Made by a program: the position numbers and the translations under genes. DNA of 64,000 nt, taken from positions 2,852,001-2,916,000 of the forward strand of contig OY751492.1 in assembly GCA_963565915.1 (NCBI GenBank). The letters run 5' to 3'. The DNA comes from Entoloma clypeatum. Taxonomy: Eukaryota > Basidiomycota > Agaricomycetes > Agaricales > Entolomataceae. The notes under the pieces were generated by a model, which saw only the letters and a list, made by a program, of their open reading frames with translations, searched no databases and was not told the DNA's origin. This document shows positions 19,884 to 31,518 of this stretch, one piece after another; within the stretch, counting starts at the first letter, position 1, and the number at the start of each line of letters is the position of its first letter.

Positions 19884-22800
19884 ATGGATCACCATCTTCC
19901 AGGTTGGACACCAGAACATCACCACTACTATCCACCAGGTCTATACCCTCCTGTCCCAGCAATTCCCCACTTCTACTATGGGCTTCCGAGTCCCCAACCA
20001 ACTCCCAGTCGACCTAGTCCCTTGAACTTCCACCGAGATCCAAGCGGGTGGTATACTCCTATGTCTCCCGCAAGTTATCATATGCCGCCCCCAGGCCTTC
20101 CGCCTCCAATGGGGCACCCTCCTTTGCATCCTCTTCCATCCTCTGGTGAATCAAGCGTTCATGACTTCTGGAAAGGAAGATTAGCACCTCTTCCTGGATT
20201 TGCCTCAAGACCGGGACTTCTACCACTCAGAGAGAACCAAAGGCTCACAATCGATGAACCCACCAAAAGACAGCTCGTCAATTCCCCGCAGCTGCTTCCG
20301 CCACAGTCCTTCATGGCCGTTCCAGAACCTCTGAAACCTCCAGCCGAGGGAATCAACGGAAATTCTGCAGTCCCGAAAGTATGTGTTGTTAGTTTGCTCG
20401 GTTTCAACTCTCATTGCAATCCAGCGGTTTCAATTTGATAAATATGTAGGTGGATCGTTTGAAACTATGTCATGATTTTCTTGATAATTTTGGTGGCAGG
20501 CAGATATATTTGTACCTCAGTATCTAAAGGAAATTCAAAAACAACCACATCATCTTGTACCGCTACCAGCTGTACCTGTATTTCCTCCTTCCTCTTATCT
20601 CCAATCTCTCCTGCTGCTAAATCCTATCGAAAAAACCCAATCTTCAACTATACTTTCCGCGCCGCTGCCGCCGCCGGATTGCCCTCCGCTTAATACTAAA
20701 ACCTACACTCATCATTGGACGACTCTCCTCGCTTGGGAGCTCGACAGTCTCGCTCTCAATAAGGAAAACATAACATTGTGGAAAATTGGAATCAAAATCG
20801 TCAACTGGGACGAGGCAGAATTTTCTTTATTCGTCCCTGGCATCCGCGAAAATTACCCTCGTCTCGAGATAGGAGACCTCGTCCACTTACGAGAAGTTCT
20901 CGAAAATTTCAACAAAGGAAGTGGTTGGGCATTCGAAGCGAGAATCGTCACTTTAAAAATGCGGGAGGGATACGTTCGTGCGTAGAATATCACCCTATTA
21001 ACGGGCAACTCATCCATCTCCATTGCAGATATTCGTTCTTCTACTCTCAAAAAACATGTTTATTCAGCAGGCTTCGTACCAAATGCCGAGCATACTACAA
21101 CCCCTAGTGTTCTACCCTTTCTTTTCAATATCTCCTTCATGATGAATGCACGTCCAACTCTAGTCATGGAAGCTGCAGCCATAACTATGGGTTCTGCCCT
21201 CCAAGAGAACAAGCGCCCACGTAATCTCGCTCGATGTTGGCTCTTCCCTGAAACAGAAGATCTGTGCGAGCCTTTCGCAGTGCTGTCTGTCGCCAAACGG
21301 TTCGAAGATGAGGATTGGAATGATCAGGGCCTGAATCCTGAACAAAGAGTAAGTGATTGGACATAATTATGTCTCGGGATGATTTTATCTTCTCTCAATC
21401 ATCCATTCCTCCCCATACTTCAGCTCGCCGCTTCGTCTATCGCGCTCCACCAGTCCCCCGTACCCTATCTCATTAGTGGTCCGCCTGGTACTGGTAAAAC
21501 TAGGTATGTTCTTCTTCAGGACGTGAACGTGATGTTGACCATGGGGCCTAGGACTGTTGTTGAGACCGTCCTTCAAATTCTTCGTATACAACCTGAATCC
21601 TGCATTCTTCTATGCGCGCCTTCCAACCCGGCCACAGATACTCTTGCCCGCCGTCTAGGACCTATTTTACAACCCCATCAAATTCAAATGTTTCGACTGA
21701 ATGATCAGAACAGGACTTTCGCAGAGGTACCCACTGATATCATGCAATATTGCCGTGCGCGCATCTTTTGTTACTTCTTCCTTCCGACCTCACTTCCAAA
21801 TAGACATCGAAAACGAGAAGTTTGCGCTTCCACCATGGAAGGCTTTGATGAAATATCGTGTGGTGGTCACTTCGTGCTTGGATGCTGGAATACTAGTTGC
21901 AGCTCAATGCACGAATACTTCCCTCATGCGATTAGAAGCAGAGGTATCGGAATCGCTACACCCCCACCGTCCTGAAAAGCATCGCGTCCTGCCACATTGG
22001 ACTCACCTACTCATCGATGAGGCGAGTGCAGCATTTAAGATTGTTCATACTGATCGTAAGCGATCGTCCCACGCAGGCCGCGCAAGGATCCGAGCCTGAA
22101 TTTCTCATACCTATATCTGTCGTGTTCGCGGAAATACCAGCTGCAGCAACTGGCCAGATTACGCAAGACGGAATTATCGCGCCCCAGCTGGTTCTTTGCG
22201 GTGACCCTAACCAGCGTAGGCCAACCAATGATGATAGAAAAGAATTTTTTTGATTCACACCTCTAACAGTCGGTCCTATCATCAGCTCCGGTGAAGCAAG
22301 GAATGGAGAACTAGATGTCTCCCTTCTTGAACGACTTTTTGAACGGCCTCTCTATGCTCATCATGCCCATGCAAGATCACGAATGAAGCACTACCGGGCT
22401 TCAGAAGTCCCAGAGTTTACACCATTCACAAATCTTGTAAAGGTATGTTCTCAGCTGTAATATATTCCAGCATTGCGATCCAAACGTCACCATCCGTGTT
22501 GGAAGAACTACCGAAGCCACCGTGGTATTCTCATGCCACCCTCGGCAATATTCTATGATGATTCTTTGGAGCCTTGCGCCACGAACGGAATCATCCGCTG
22601 GTCCGAGTTGCGAAACCCTGAGCTGCCTCTGATGTTCTTCGGGCATGAACACGAGGAAGAATCAGCCGATGAGGTGGGATGCTTCCCCAATTCTCGCCCT
22701 GATTTGGATGCCTATGATGTGCATTTCCTTCTCCAGAAAGCGACGTGGTACAATTCAGGGGAGATCAATAAGATCGTGCAAACGATCTCATGGTTGTTGC

Positions 22801-23561
22801 GCGAAAGGGATATGTCATCACCACCTCTCGAGCCTGCCGATATTGGAGTCATGGCACCCTGGAGGGGACAGGTCTGGAAGCTCCGTGAACGCCTGCGGGC
22901 TGAGAAACTCAAGGCGGTAGATGTCGGAACCGTTGAGGTGCGTTTTATAACAGACGACGGCCATAGTATATCTGGAATCTTTCTTGGGCAGGACTATCAA
23001 GGCAGAGAAAGCAGGGTGGTCATCATCTCATGTGTAAGATCAAGTTCACGGTTCTTGAAAGAGGACAAGGAAAAAGCCCTTGGACTGGTATTTGAAAAGA
23101 AAAGGTTGATCTACCACCCCATCTTTGAGAGGTTGTTTATTTACCCATTACATTGTTCCTTTGTACAGGATGAACGTCGCGATAACTCGGGCGAAGGAGC
23201 TTCTGATTGTGATTGGCAACGGCTGGGTACTGAAGCAAGATCCATATTGGAAAGGGTTTTTGCAATTCACATTACGGAACAAGCTGTCTGAGACTTTCTT
23301 GTTTTTCGTCCTGAGCTTTACTCATGTTGCTTTCTTGCTTCCTCGGCAGATATGTGGGCCCCGATCTTGGTTTAGAATTGGATGGGAATTATATGTCAAG
23401 GCTGGAGTATGTTTCCTCTGCTTGTTCGTGAGCTTGAGCTATTTTGACGTTTCTCGGTTAGGTCAAACTATCTGAATGCTAGGTTGGGTAAGAGTAATGA
23501 TGAAGAACAAGGGATCGCAATTGTTGGTGGTGTTGCGCGAGATGTTCTGGGTGGTGGTTGA
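19884..23561 (+). CDS. SDE3/MOV10-type superfamily 1 RNA helicase
   Basis: The N-terminal 165 residues are rich in Pro, His and Tyr (MDHHLPGWTPEHHHYYPP). Helicase motifs follow in the Upf1-like order: SGPPGTGKT (I), CAPSNPATD (Ia), DEAAQGSEPEFLIP (II, only after removing an intron at 22022-22076), CGDPNQLGPIISS (III), KNYRSHRGIL (IV), VGTVE-DYQGRES (V) and NVAITRAKELL (VI). The last intron (GTATGT...TTAG) gives the end ESNYLNARLGKSNDEEQ...VLGGG with a stop at 23561. At least ten short introns are present. The intron in motif II is GC-AG (GAG|GCGAGT...CACGCAG). SDE3 and MOV10 act in RNA silencing and retroelement control. The gene lies 90 bp after rvt on the same strand. A role together with rvt is only a guess. 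Confidence 0.88.
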
Positions 23562-23872
23562 ACAACTTGTCAACTTGAAGCATGGATTTGCTACGCGTAT
23601 GGTTTTTCACCTTACGTAGTATAAAAGGTCTTTGTTCATGCGCAGTTTGAGTTAGCCAGGTGGCCAGCGTTATTTCACCCCACCAAGAGGGACGAAGTTG
23701 GACTTTCTGGTCGGGTGTAAATGAGGCATGGACATGCCTCCACGACAAAATATGAAGGGAGAAATGGTATTTTGCTAGACAAGTATTACATAGGGATTCC
23801 GTCCTCGAACTTTGATTCAATACTGTGACGGACATGCGACTCTCGTTGAGAAGGTCACTTATACACACCCCA
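23562..23872. other. Convergent intergenic region
   Basis: Lies between the 3' ends of the helicase gene and the next minus-strand gene. I see nothing coding. Confidence 0.4.
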
Positions 23873-24908
23873 CTAGTAGTTCGACTTCAATCCATCAAAG
23901 CGACACATCCCTGAAAGCAGACGTGAAGCGTGCCCCCCCCCTGCGTATTCCGTGGTGATCCCGAGGCTGATGCTTCCGGCGCCCCCGATGAACATGCCCA
24001 GGAGGCTTGGGACCACGTGAACAGAGAAGTCGTACTTGTGTTGGTGGTGAGGATGAATGACAGGTACATGCTTCCGACGACACTCATGGAGCCTCCAGTC
24101 AGAGCCAGATCAACTTGGAACCCGGCTACAAAAGTTAACGGTGCTCTTTTGGGATAGATTCCGAGTACAAAGACGGGCGGATGAGTTTTTGAACGTATTT
24201 CCATTCTTGAAATCAAGGATTTTCAATATAGCGATTCGTTCAAGGGTCACTGTGCTTGCATACGTACCCTTTACTGGTGCTGCCCCAATCCATCGAACCA
24301 ACACTTTTCAGTCTTAAAATCAAACAAAAAGCTTGGCCCGATGCCTCCTCGCCATACCGAGCTGATCTCAAGACTGCTGTTGCCGCCTTGTGAAATGAAC
24401 ATTCCCATCGAGAGGTCTGGAAGAACATATGCAAGAAGCACTAGCCGGACCCTCTCGTTCATGTTGGTCGTCAGAATGAACGGGAAATACGTGCTCCCAG
24501 CGGCCGTCATGGAACCTCCAGCAAGCGGCAGGTCGATCTTGTCCCCGGCTACAGATGTATCCAGCGCCGGGCGTTGCTCCTCTGGGATAGAGTTGTATAA
24601 TCCCTATTTTCTATCGTGGGGCTCATCACGGAAAGCATACAGCGTCATGGACGGACCTGACTGATGAAAATACCTTCTCCACCCGCGATGCAGATCGAGA
24701 ATGACCCGTCGGTGGCGGGGTTGTGATGCTCGACATGTCCAATGAGGTGCGGCAAGTGCGCCATGCTGGCAATGGAAAGATGGCGGTACCATGCGCCTCG
24801 AAACGTTTCATCGTGAACGGTACGGATTGGCCTCACTATATCTACAGGTTCATCATAGGGAGGGGGTGGAGGCTGGTCAGAATATGCGGCTTCGCTAGTA
24901 AAAGACAT
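23873..24908 (-). CDS. Hypothetical protein with an internal duplication
   Basis: The start at 24908 (MSFTSEAAYSDQPPPPPYDEPVD) has a Pro-rich PPPY motif. Exon one ends near 24660 (GGEGIFISQ). Two related units follow. Unit one (about 24550-24240) reads VAGDKIDLPLAGGSM...FILTTNMNERV...LSMGMFI. Unit two (about 24150-23873) reads VAGFQVDLALTGGSM...FILTTNT...LLGMFIGGAG...CRFDGLKSNY. They clearly derive from one another. In unit two the frame changes by one base between FILTTN and LLGMFI, so either a junction is unresolved or the duplicate is decaying. The repeated parts alternate hydrophobic strands, suggesting a beta-rich fold. I recognise no family. Confidence 0.45.
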
Positions 24909-25484
24909 GCAGTGGGTTAGATTGAGCGTCAAGGAGAGTGGCGCAGTGTAACGGAAGCGTGACCTCGTCCTCATTCATATTTCCAATTCGTGAGTCTCTC
25001 GAGACGATATAAAGATACGAGTAAAAAAGTCTGTAGATCCTTCACAATGAGCGGGAGTCATGTTGCAGTCCATGTAAGACTACAGCCAGGATGAATTGGG
25101 AGTCCTGAACTACAGCAAAAAATGAATAAAACTTGAGGTGAACGTTTGAACCATCACTACTAGCACAAGGTCATGAATGCCGGCATCCTTTCATTCCGTT
25201 ACTTCCGTCATTTCCTAAAGTTCAAATTCGCAATGTGCGGGGCGAGCGCAAGGCCAAGATTCATAATTATAATATTGTCCAGCGGATTCCAAACTATATT
25301 GTCGTCAATAAAAAAGGGCGGATCCATGGCCAACACAGGCCGTAATATATATATACATTGCCACCAAATGCGCTGCAAAAAATCACAATTCATCAAGCAA
25401 TAATGAAGAAAGAAACGAAAAAAAATAGCGAACAGACAACATCCCAAAGGAGTCACACAAGTACCCCATCCAAAGGCCAGGATA
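24909..25484. other. AT-rich intergenic region
   Basis: No coding exon seen. It holds the promoter of the minus-strand gene at left and the 3' flank of the phosphatase gene at right. Confidence 0.4.
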
Positions 25485-27965
25485 TCAACAGTCGTGATAG
25501 GCCGAACTCTCCAAACCAGCCTTACTGACCCTCCTCAATGGCTGCAGCGTATTCTCATCCACTGGGGCCCTCCTGGCATGGCGATACCTCCCCGTCGCGT
25601 CCTTGATCTCCATCTCTTGCCCCGAGTCTCCATAGGCCCTATCCTTCGGGCCACCCGCCGACATCGAGCCCCCGCCAGCCCCATCCGTCCCTTCCAACCC
25701 ACCTAGCATCGGCGGCGGAAGGCTCTCCCTCACATGCCCGGCGCGCCGGAGATGCCCTCCGCCCACGGCCGCACCGTAGTTATCCTGTGGGTGGTGCGCG
25801 GGTTGATCGTGCTGGTTCGTGCCAGCTGGGACAGAGGGATGGACACCCGTCGACTTGCCGCCGAGCTCCCGCTCTTCGAAGACCATGAGCTCCGAGACGA
25901 ACCCGATGTTGGGCGAGATGCCTTTCCGCCGCTCAAGGACAAAGGAGTAGGCGCGCGAGAGCGTCCAGTGGTTGGCGTGGATAAGGTAGGCCATGACGGC
26001 GGTGACGGAGCGCGACTTGCCGGCTTTGCAGTGAACGTATGTCGGCGAAGAGTGCAGACGGGCGTCATCTGGAGAGAAAAGTGTGGATTGAATAAATAGT
26101 GAAGGGGGGTATGAGGGGGAGGACCCACCTAGAATCTCGCAAACTTCCTTGACGCCACGCGCAATGTTCTCCTCCTCCACGATATCCCTCATAGGAATTT
26201 TGTAATACTTGTCAAAGACTTGTCTCAAATTGAGGCCTTGATCGTCGTCGCATTCAGCAGCGATGTTTAATATTCGCTTGACCCCTAGATTCTGCAGCTC
26301 CTCGACGTGTTCCGAAGTTGTCAACTCAGGGCCGAGATAGAGGAAATTCGGGAGGATGGTGGAGATCTTAAAAACGGGATATGCCTCTTCCGTGGAAGGT
26401 GGGTTGTCGAGGTCGGGTCTCGCTGTTGACGGCGATGGCGGGAGTAATGGTTTAGGGGTACCCGGTGTGTGGGGTGGTGTGTAGTAGGGGGTAAGGAAAT
26501 TGGAGATATCATGGGAAGGGGATGCCGATGGTGTCCAGCGTGCAGAGGCAGGGGGAGAATGACTTGAGTAGACGAGGGTGAGGTGCGAGGGGGATGCGGG
26601 TGATTGGTAGGAGGGCGGGACAGCAAGTGTTGCTGACCTCAGCGGCCGAGTACGTATAGAAAGACTGGGGATGTTCAGACGCTCGGCAGATGTTGTGTCG
26701 AGACGACGGAGGGCGGGTACGCTCGGTCTTCGATGGGGTGAGGACGGGTGATGGAAGCTGAGTTGTGACGGGGGTGGTGAAGGGCTTGGGTCTATAATAC
26801 GGGTATCTGGTGCAAGGGTATCGGTATTGTTGATCCGAGATGACGAGAAACTAGCCGGATGCATGGTAGCTAAAGGTGACTGAGGTACGGGCAGAGCGGA
26901 GGGAGGTTGAACTGATATCGTCGAAGCGGGCTCGATTTCTGGGAGTGGCTTCGAGTTGGTGGCAGACTGGGTATCAAGTTGGAAGAGGCCACCTCCCTTT
27001 TTCAAGCCGCCACCTCCTGGCCTGGGTGGCGGTGAATTGACATTGAAGCCGAAGTTGTACTCCCCGCCGGATATGATCAGAGTTTCAAGATCTGGATGGT
27101 GTCGGGCTGCGGAGATGCCACCCCTGAGGTAATCCACATTGCCGCGTGTGAGAGGTGCGAGTACGGGTATCAACGCCCAAGCGGTGATACTGACATTATC
27201 CTTGTCCTTGGGATCCATCTCATCATCGTAAATGACTATGTTACCGTCCCATGGGCCACCCGGAGCCAATAGCTCGTCCCAGGACTGTTTGCTGTTGTCT
27301 GTGGTGATGAATTGGCGAAGAGCATCGAGGGATTGGAAGCCACCTCCTGGCTTACGACAGCGTTTGAGAATGAGGGACGGGATGGCAACATTAATACTAT
27401 GGCGAACGTGGAACGACAAATGTGAAGCAGGGAGCCGTGTATCTATCAGAAGGGGCCGCCTCGGGGACGTGAGACGTCTGTAAAGGGTTGCTGGATCGAT
27501 GGGTCGTGGAAGGGACGGATCAGGCTTGGGGAGTCTGGCGCTAGGAGGGGGGGACGACCTATGATATGCGGACAGAGGGGTGAAGTAATTGGAGGTGCTG
27601 GATGAGGGGCTTGGCGGACCAGAGTCCTTGAGGTCGACCTTTGGGAGTGCGCTGAACGAGCGAATCGGCCGGAGTCGCAGGTTTTGTTTCACGTTCGCCC
27701 GCAGCTGTTCAAGCTCAGCCAGATCCTTGGAAATATCGTCTGAGCTGCTGTCGTCGTCCGATGTATCCAATTTGAGTGTTGGTATCGACGGAGGTGTTGT
27801 CGGGGATGACTCCCCTGACGAGAGCTGGAGGGTATCCTCGAACACGTCGTCGTCATCGGACAAGTCAACAGGGGATTCCGCTTCGAGCTCGACGGTTACC
27901 TGTCGTTTCTGACTGGCCAGCGACAGGTTAATGTTTGGTGGTCGATATCGTTTTGGGGCGGGCAT
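25485..27965 (-). CDS. Rhodanese plus dual-specificity (MAP kinase type) phosphatase
   Basis: The ATG at 27965 (MPAPKRYRPPNINLSL) is preferred over frame extensions upstream. An acidic Ser-rich N-terminus (LSDDDDVFED, DTSDDDSSSDD) precedes a rhodanese-like domain (RPLLIDTRLPASHLSFHVRHSINVAIP...YLRGGISA). That is the architecture of MAP kinase phosphatases such as fungal Msg5 relatives. A long Pro/Ser linker follows. The phosphatase domain runs from ILPNFLYLGPELTTSEH to VHCKAGKSRSVTAVMAYLI, with the active site HCKAGKSR intact. A 60-nt in-frame intron (GTGGGT...CTCCAG, 26069-26128) separates EIL from DDARLHSS; because it has no stop it looks like coding sequence. It would dephosphorylate a MAP kinase on Thr and Tyr, probably in cell-wall or pheromone signalling (family knowledge). 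Confidence 0.88.
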   Translation of the reverse strand: MPAPKRYRPPNINLSLASQKRQVTVELEAESPVDLSDDDDVFEDTLQLSSGESSPTTPPSIPTLKLDTSDDDSSSDDISKDLAELEQLRANVKQNLRLRPIRSFSALPKVDLKDSGPPSPSSSTSNYFTPLSAYHRSSPPPSARLPKPDPSLPRPIDPATLYRRLTSPRRPLLIDTRLPASHLSFHVRHSINVAIPSLILKRCRKPGGGFQSLDALRQFITTDNSKQSWDELLAPGGPWDGNIVIYDDEMDPKDKDNVSITAWALIPVLAPLTRGNVDYLRGGISAARHHPDLETLIISGGEYNFGFNVNSPPPRPGGGGLKKGGGLFQLDTQSATNSKPLPEIEPASTISVQPPSALPVPQSPLATMHPASFSSSRINNTDTLAPDTRIIDPSPSPPPSQLSFHHPSSPHRRPSVPALRRLDTTSAERLNIPSLSIRTRPLRSATLAVPPSYQSPASPSHLTLVYSSHSPPASARWTPSASPSHDISNFLTPYYTPPHTPGTPKPLLPPSPSTARPDLDNPPSTEEAYPVFKISTILPNFLYLGPELTTSEHVEELQNLGVKRILNIAAECDDDQGLNLRQVFDKYYKIPMRDIVEEENIARGVKEVCEILGGSSPSYPPSLFIQSTLFSPDDARLHSSPTYVHCKAGKSRSVTAVMAYLIHANHWTLSRAYSFVLERRKGISPNIGFVSELMVFEERELGGKSTGVHPSVPAGTNQHDQPAHHPQDNYGAAVGGGHLRRAGHVRESLPPPMLGGLEGTDGAGGGSMSAGGPKDRAYGDSGQEMEIKDATGRYRHARRAPVDENTLQPLRRVSKAGLESSAYHDC

Positions 27966-29168
27966 AATGGAGGTGGAAAGATGCAAACAAATTCTGACAC
28001 CGTCGATGACAACAACCAAAGATATCACCTCTCATCGTTGCCCGTCGAACTCGTGGGTCCTCGACGCTGCTCAACCCTGAATGTTAGGCGCGACAGTGGC
28101 TGACAGTGGTTCTACCAGGGTCTGAGGGTTCTGCGCTTTACCATATATATTCGTGTACACTGCGCCACCAATTTCACAGTCTGTGACAGACTGTCCCCTG
28201 TTTGCTGCACTGGCAGCAGCTTGCACGAGCTCTATTCTGGCGACCTCTCTTCAAAGGACGACCTCGGCATCTACACACAGAACCCAGCCTGGTTCATCCC
28301 TGCAGCTTCTTGCTGTCTCGCCACATCTTTTCTCCCTCCGGGCCCTGACTATCAAAAATCTAGCACGGTCGCGTGGGTAACGAACGGACCTCTCTAACAC
28401 GGCGCGTATGACAATTCAAATACAGTACCCTCGCCATGTCTGACGAGTAATTTCACGTAAGTTATCTCCGCTAATTACGTCCATCGCTTCGCGTTGGCGC
28501 CACGGAACTGAACGTTCCACGATCGCGCTTTGACACGATGCAACCCATGCGCGCCGTCGACGAAATTCACCGTGTTTTCATATTCGGAATCCTTGCCCCC
28601 AACCTGTCTCCCGTCCTTGGCGCCGCGGCAGTTTATGCAGTTGAATCGTTTCATCCAAGTAATGTGCTTCGATCCACAGCAGGGAAGTCATGCGTCCACG
28701 TAAAAAGACACATCCGTACTTACCCTTCTATCGGTAGACTTGGCGCGGTGATTCAAGACCGACGAATCCAGGGTTTCATACAGGTTTCACGAGAGGGAAC
28801 ACTGAGGCGGCGACTCAACTGCATTTTGGCAGAGGAAACCATAGTGATTGGAATACAAGAACTAGAATACTTGTGCCGAATTCGCTTATGTATGAAACTC
28901 TTTTCAAGCTTGAAGGCTAGGGATCTTGTGGAAGTCTGTACGTGGAATTTCTGCCCTCGACAGTGAGCAAGACTTTACATTCATGTGGGGTGTCATAAGT
29001 ACTCTACCTTGTACATTGCGCAGGGTTATTATCACTGTTTGGCTGGATCTTATCAGATTGTGTGCAAGTTGTGGTGTTGTTTGAAGGTGACAAACACTTG
29101 CAACTTCCTCCGACTTTCGACACCATCACTGGTCGTAAGTACGGTCGTAGACCGCCACTGCTGTGGTC
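27966..29168. other. Divergent promoter region with one weak ORF
   Basis: Lies between the divergent phosphatase and MRH4 genes. A 142-codon open frame at 28538-28966 (plus, MQPMRAVDEIHRV) has no recognised relatives and no evident splice partners. It could be a small unrecognised gene but I cannot support it. Confidence 0.35.
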
Positions 29169-31093
29169 ATGCTACGGTCGATACCTCCCCGCCTCTGCAG
29201 AAATGGAAATTCCACGTCCGGTTGTTTCCTATACCACAGGAGCGCGTCATTGGCGCCCACGCATCGCCCAAATTACAGGGAATGTAAAGGCCCCTCGACT
29301 GAGCTCCCTCAACATCCACATACCACTTCTTCCAAAATCCGCAATGAAATCCCTCTGGATTCTGATTTTTCAGAGTCCCAAACCGTCTCACAGGACCCTT
29401 CCCAGCTCCAACCGCGGTTTACCTCTCCGCCCCTCATGCCTGGACTATTGAAATGTCTTAAAGAGAACTTGGGGCCCTCTGCGACTCCCACTCCCATCCA
29501 GGCTCTAAGTCTCAAGTGGGTATTGATAGACGTGAGCGAAGTCGATGCGCAATCAGGCTGGAAGCAATTTCTTTTAGCCTCGGAAACTGGCTCTGGAAAA
29601 TCAATAGCGTATCTCTTACCGCTGCTGCAAAATCTCAAACAGGCCGAACTCAATCCATCATTGTCGCCTCCCATACAGCCACCGACTGAAGTTGGCCCTG
29701 TCCGTCCGCTCAATCCTCGCGCACTGATTCTAGCGCCGACACACGAGCTAGCACGACAACTTTCTGGATCTGCGAAATCTCTCCTCCATGACGTGAAGCT
29801 GCGTGTCTTATGTGCTAGTCGCGCAAACGTGAAGAGTACGAAAGAGCAAGACGCAACGGCGCGGCAGATGGTTGCTGAATTAGACCGCAGTGTGGGCAGC
29901 GGCACGGGAGAGTTTGACGTCAAGCGCTCACGCTTTCCTGTTGATGTGATTGTAGGCACACCGATGAAGCTCCTTGAAATGGTCAGAGGGAGAGGTTGGG
30001 ATCGTACAGAACTTCAAAGTCAGGACGGGCATGACTCTGAGGCCGCTACGAAGCTTAGGAGGGGAAGGGATAAGATGTTTGGAGTTGGAAAGTGGAGAAG
30101 CAAACCAGAAATGGGATTGGCGAACATTGAATGGGTTGTTGTGGACGAGGCGGATGTCTTGTTCGGTTAGTCGTTTCTGACTTGGTGGCACCTCTTCTGA
30201 CCTATGCAACAGATCCCGATTTCCAGGAAACCACGCGCCAACTTCTTGCTGATATCGCTGCAGCGAGAGGCCAACCTGTGTCCTTCGCTCCGTCGTCCTC
30301 GTTATCGTTGAAAACGGCCCCTTCATCGACCACACCTTCAACTCCAACGCCGATCAACTATCCTTTTAACTTCATACTCACAAGTGCAACGATACCCGCT
30401 GCTCTCGCTAATTATCTAGATGTTCACCATCCCAAGGTCATGCGCCTTGCCTCGCCTCGTTTGCACCACCTACCGAAAGGTCTTCAGACCGAGTATGTCA
30501 ATTGGACCGGAGGGAACAAACACGCAGATATCGAGCGTCGGATCCGCCGCGTATGGGCTGATGATGCAATATCAGCTGGGACTCAGGGCGAACAGGTCAA
30601 TCTGAGCAAGGTGCTAATTTTCTGCAACAAAAGCAGCAAAGTGGACGATCTGGGCAAGTATCTCGAGGAGAGGGGTATCAAGAATGTTGCTCTCAGCGGC
30701 ACGAGCGATCAGAGAAAGAGGGGATCCAACCACCATCTGGACGGCTTCCTGAGAGAGCGAGAGGTAAGTGCGCAGGAATCAGAACAGGGTGCAAGCGACA
30801 AGGAGCGCACGTCAGCACCATCTGAGGGCACTGCGGATCCTAAGTCGACCCCTCATGTCATGATCACGACGTCGCTGCTCTCCCGCGGGCTCGACTTTTC
30901 ACCCTCCATCCGACATGTGTTCATTGTGGACGAACCGAGAAACATGATTGATTTCTTACATCGCGCCGGGAGGACGGGCAGGGCAGGGCAGAAGGGAAAG
31001 GTGGTGGTGTTCGGCAAGTTGAAGGGCAGGGGCAGTGCGAAGGCGCAGGATGTGCGCAAGAGGGTCGGGTCGTTGGTTTTGCGACGAAGTTGA
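29169..31093 (+). CDS. MRH4: Mitochondrial DEAD-box RNA helicase Mrh4
   Basis: Two exons, 29169-30165 and 30213-31093, are joined by a 47-nt GTTAGT...CAACAG intron inside the DEAD region (DEADVLF-DPDFQE). The ATG at 29169 opens an Arg/Ser-rich presequence (MLRSIPPRLCRNGNSTSG) expected for mitochondrial import. Motifs are ASETGSGKS (I), APTHELARQL (Ia), VVDEADVLF (II), LTSATIPAAL (III), a helicase C domain with VLIFCNKSSKVDD, TTSLLSRGLDFS (V) and HRAGRTGRAG (VI). Spacing, the inserted low-complexity segments and the DEADVLF box fit Mrh4, which works in assembly of the mitochondrial large ribosomal subunit. It is divergent from the phosphatase gene. Confidence 0.88.
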
Positions 31094-31518
31094 CCTTCGG
31101 CTGAAGTCGAATAACGAAAACTCCATCTATTACAGTATGATACTCTCCCATAACTTGAACTTGACCTGGGCTCGTGATTTTGTTTTCTATTTGAATAAAG
31201 TGCAGTGGATACGTCTCGCATTTTGCATCCTGCTTTTCTTTATCAGCGTCTCTCGACTTGCGTGGTCTAATGATGGAAGGTTCATTTTCATTGTACGTGG
31301 TGCTTTCGCTGGAGCAAACTAAATTGAATCCAAAGGCAACTCTAGTGGCCCTTACTGGTCATGTCGCTGGACGGAATCCGCTCACTCTGCATCTGGGCGT
31401 CTATGGGATTACCGCAGCACACGAAGCGCTGGCGCGAACTTAAACTCTATTTCATCCCTTGTTCAAAGGACAACGTTTCCGTAGCCCAGGCTAGCAGCGT
31501 TCCCCTCTGCGATCAACC
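31094..31518. other. Intergenic region
   Basis: 3' flank of MRH4 and promoter of the DUF4470-MYND gene. Nothing coding was recognised. Confidence 0.4.

Noticed and set aside
28538..28966. 142-codon open frame upstream of MRH4
   Set aside because: No recognised similarity, no splice partners, and it sits in the divergent promoter region.
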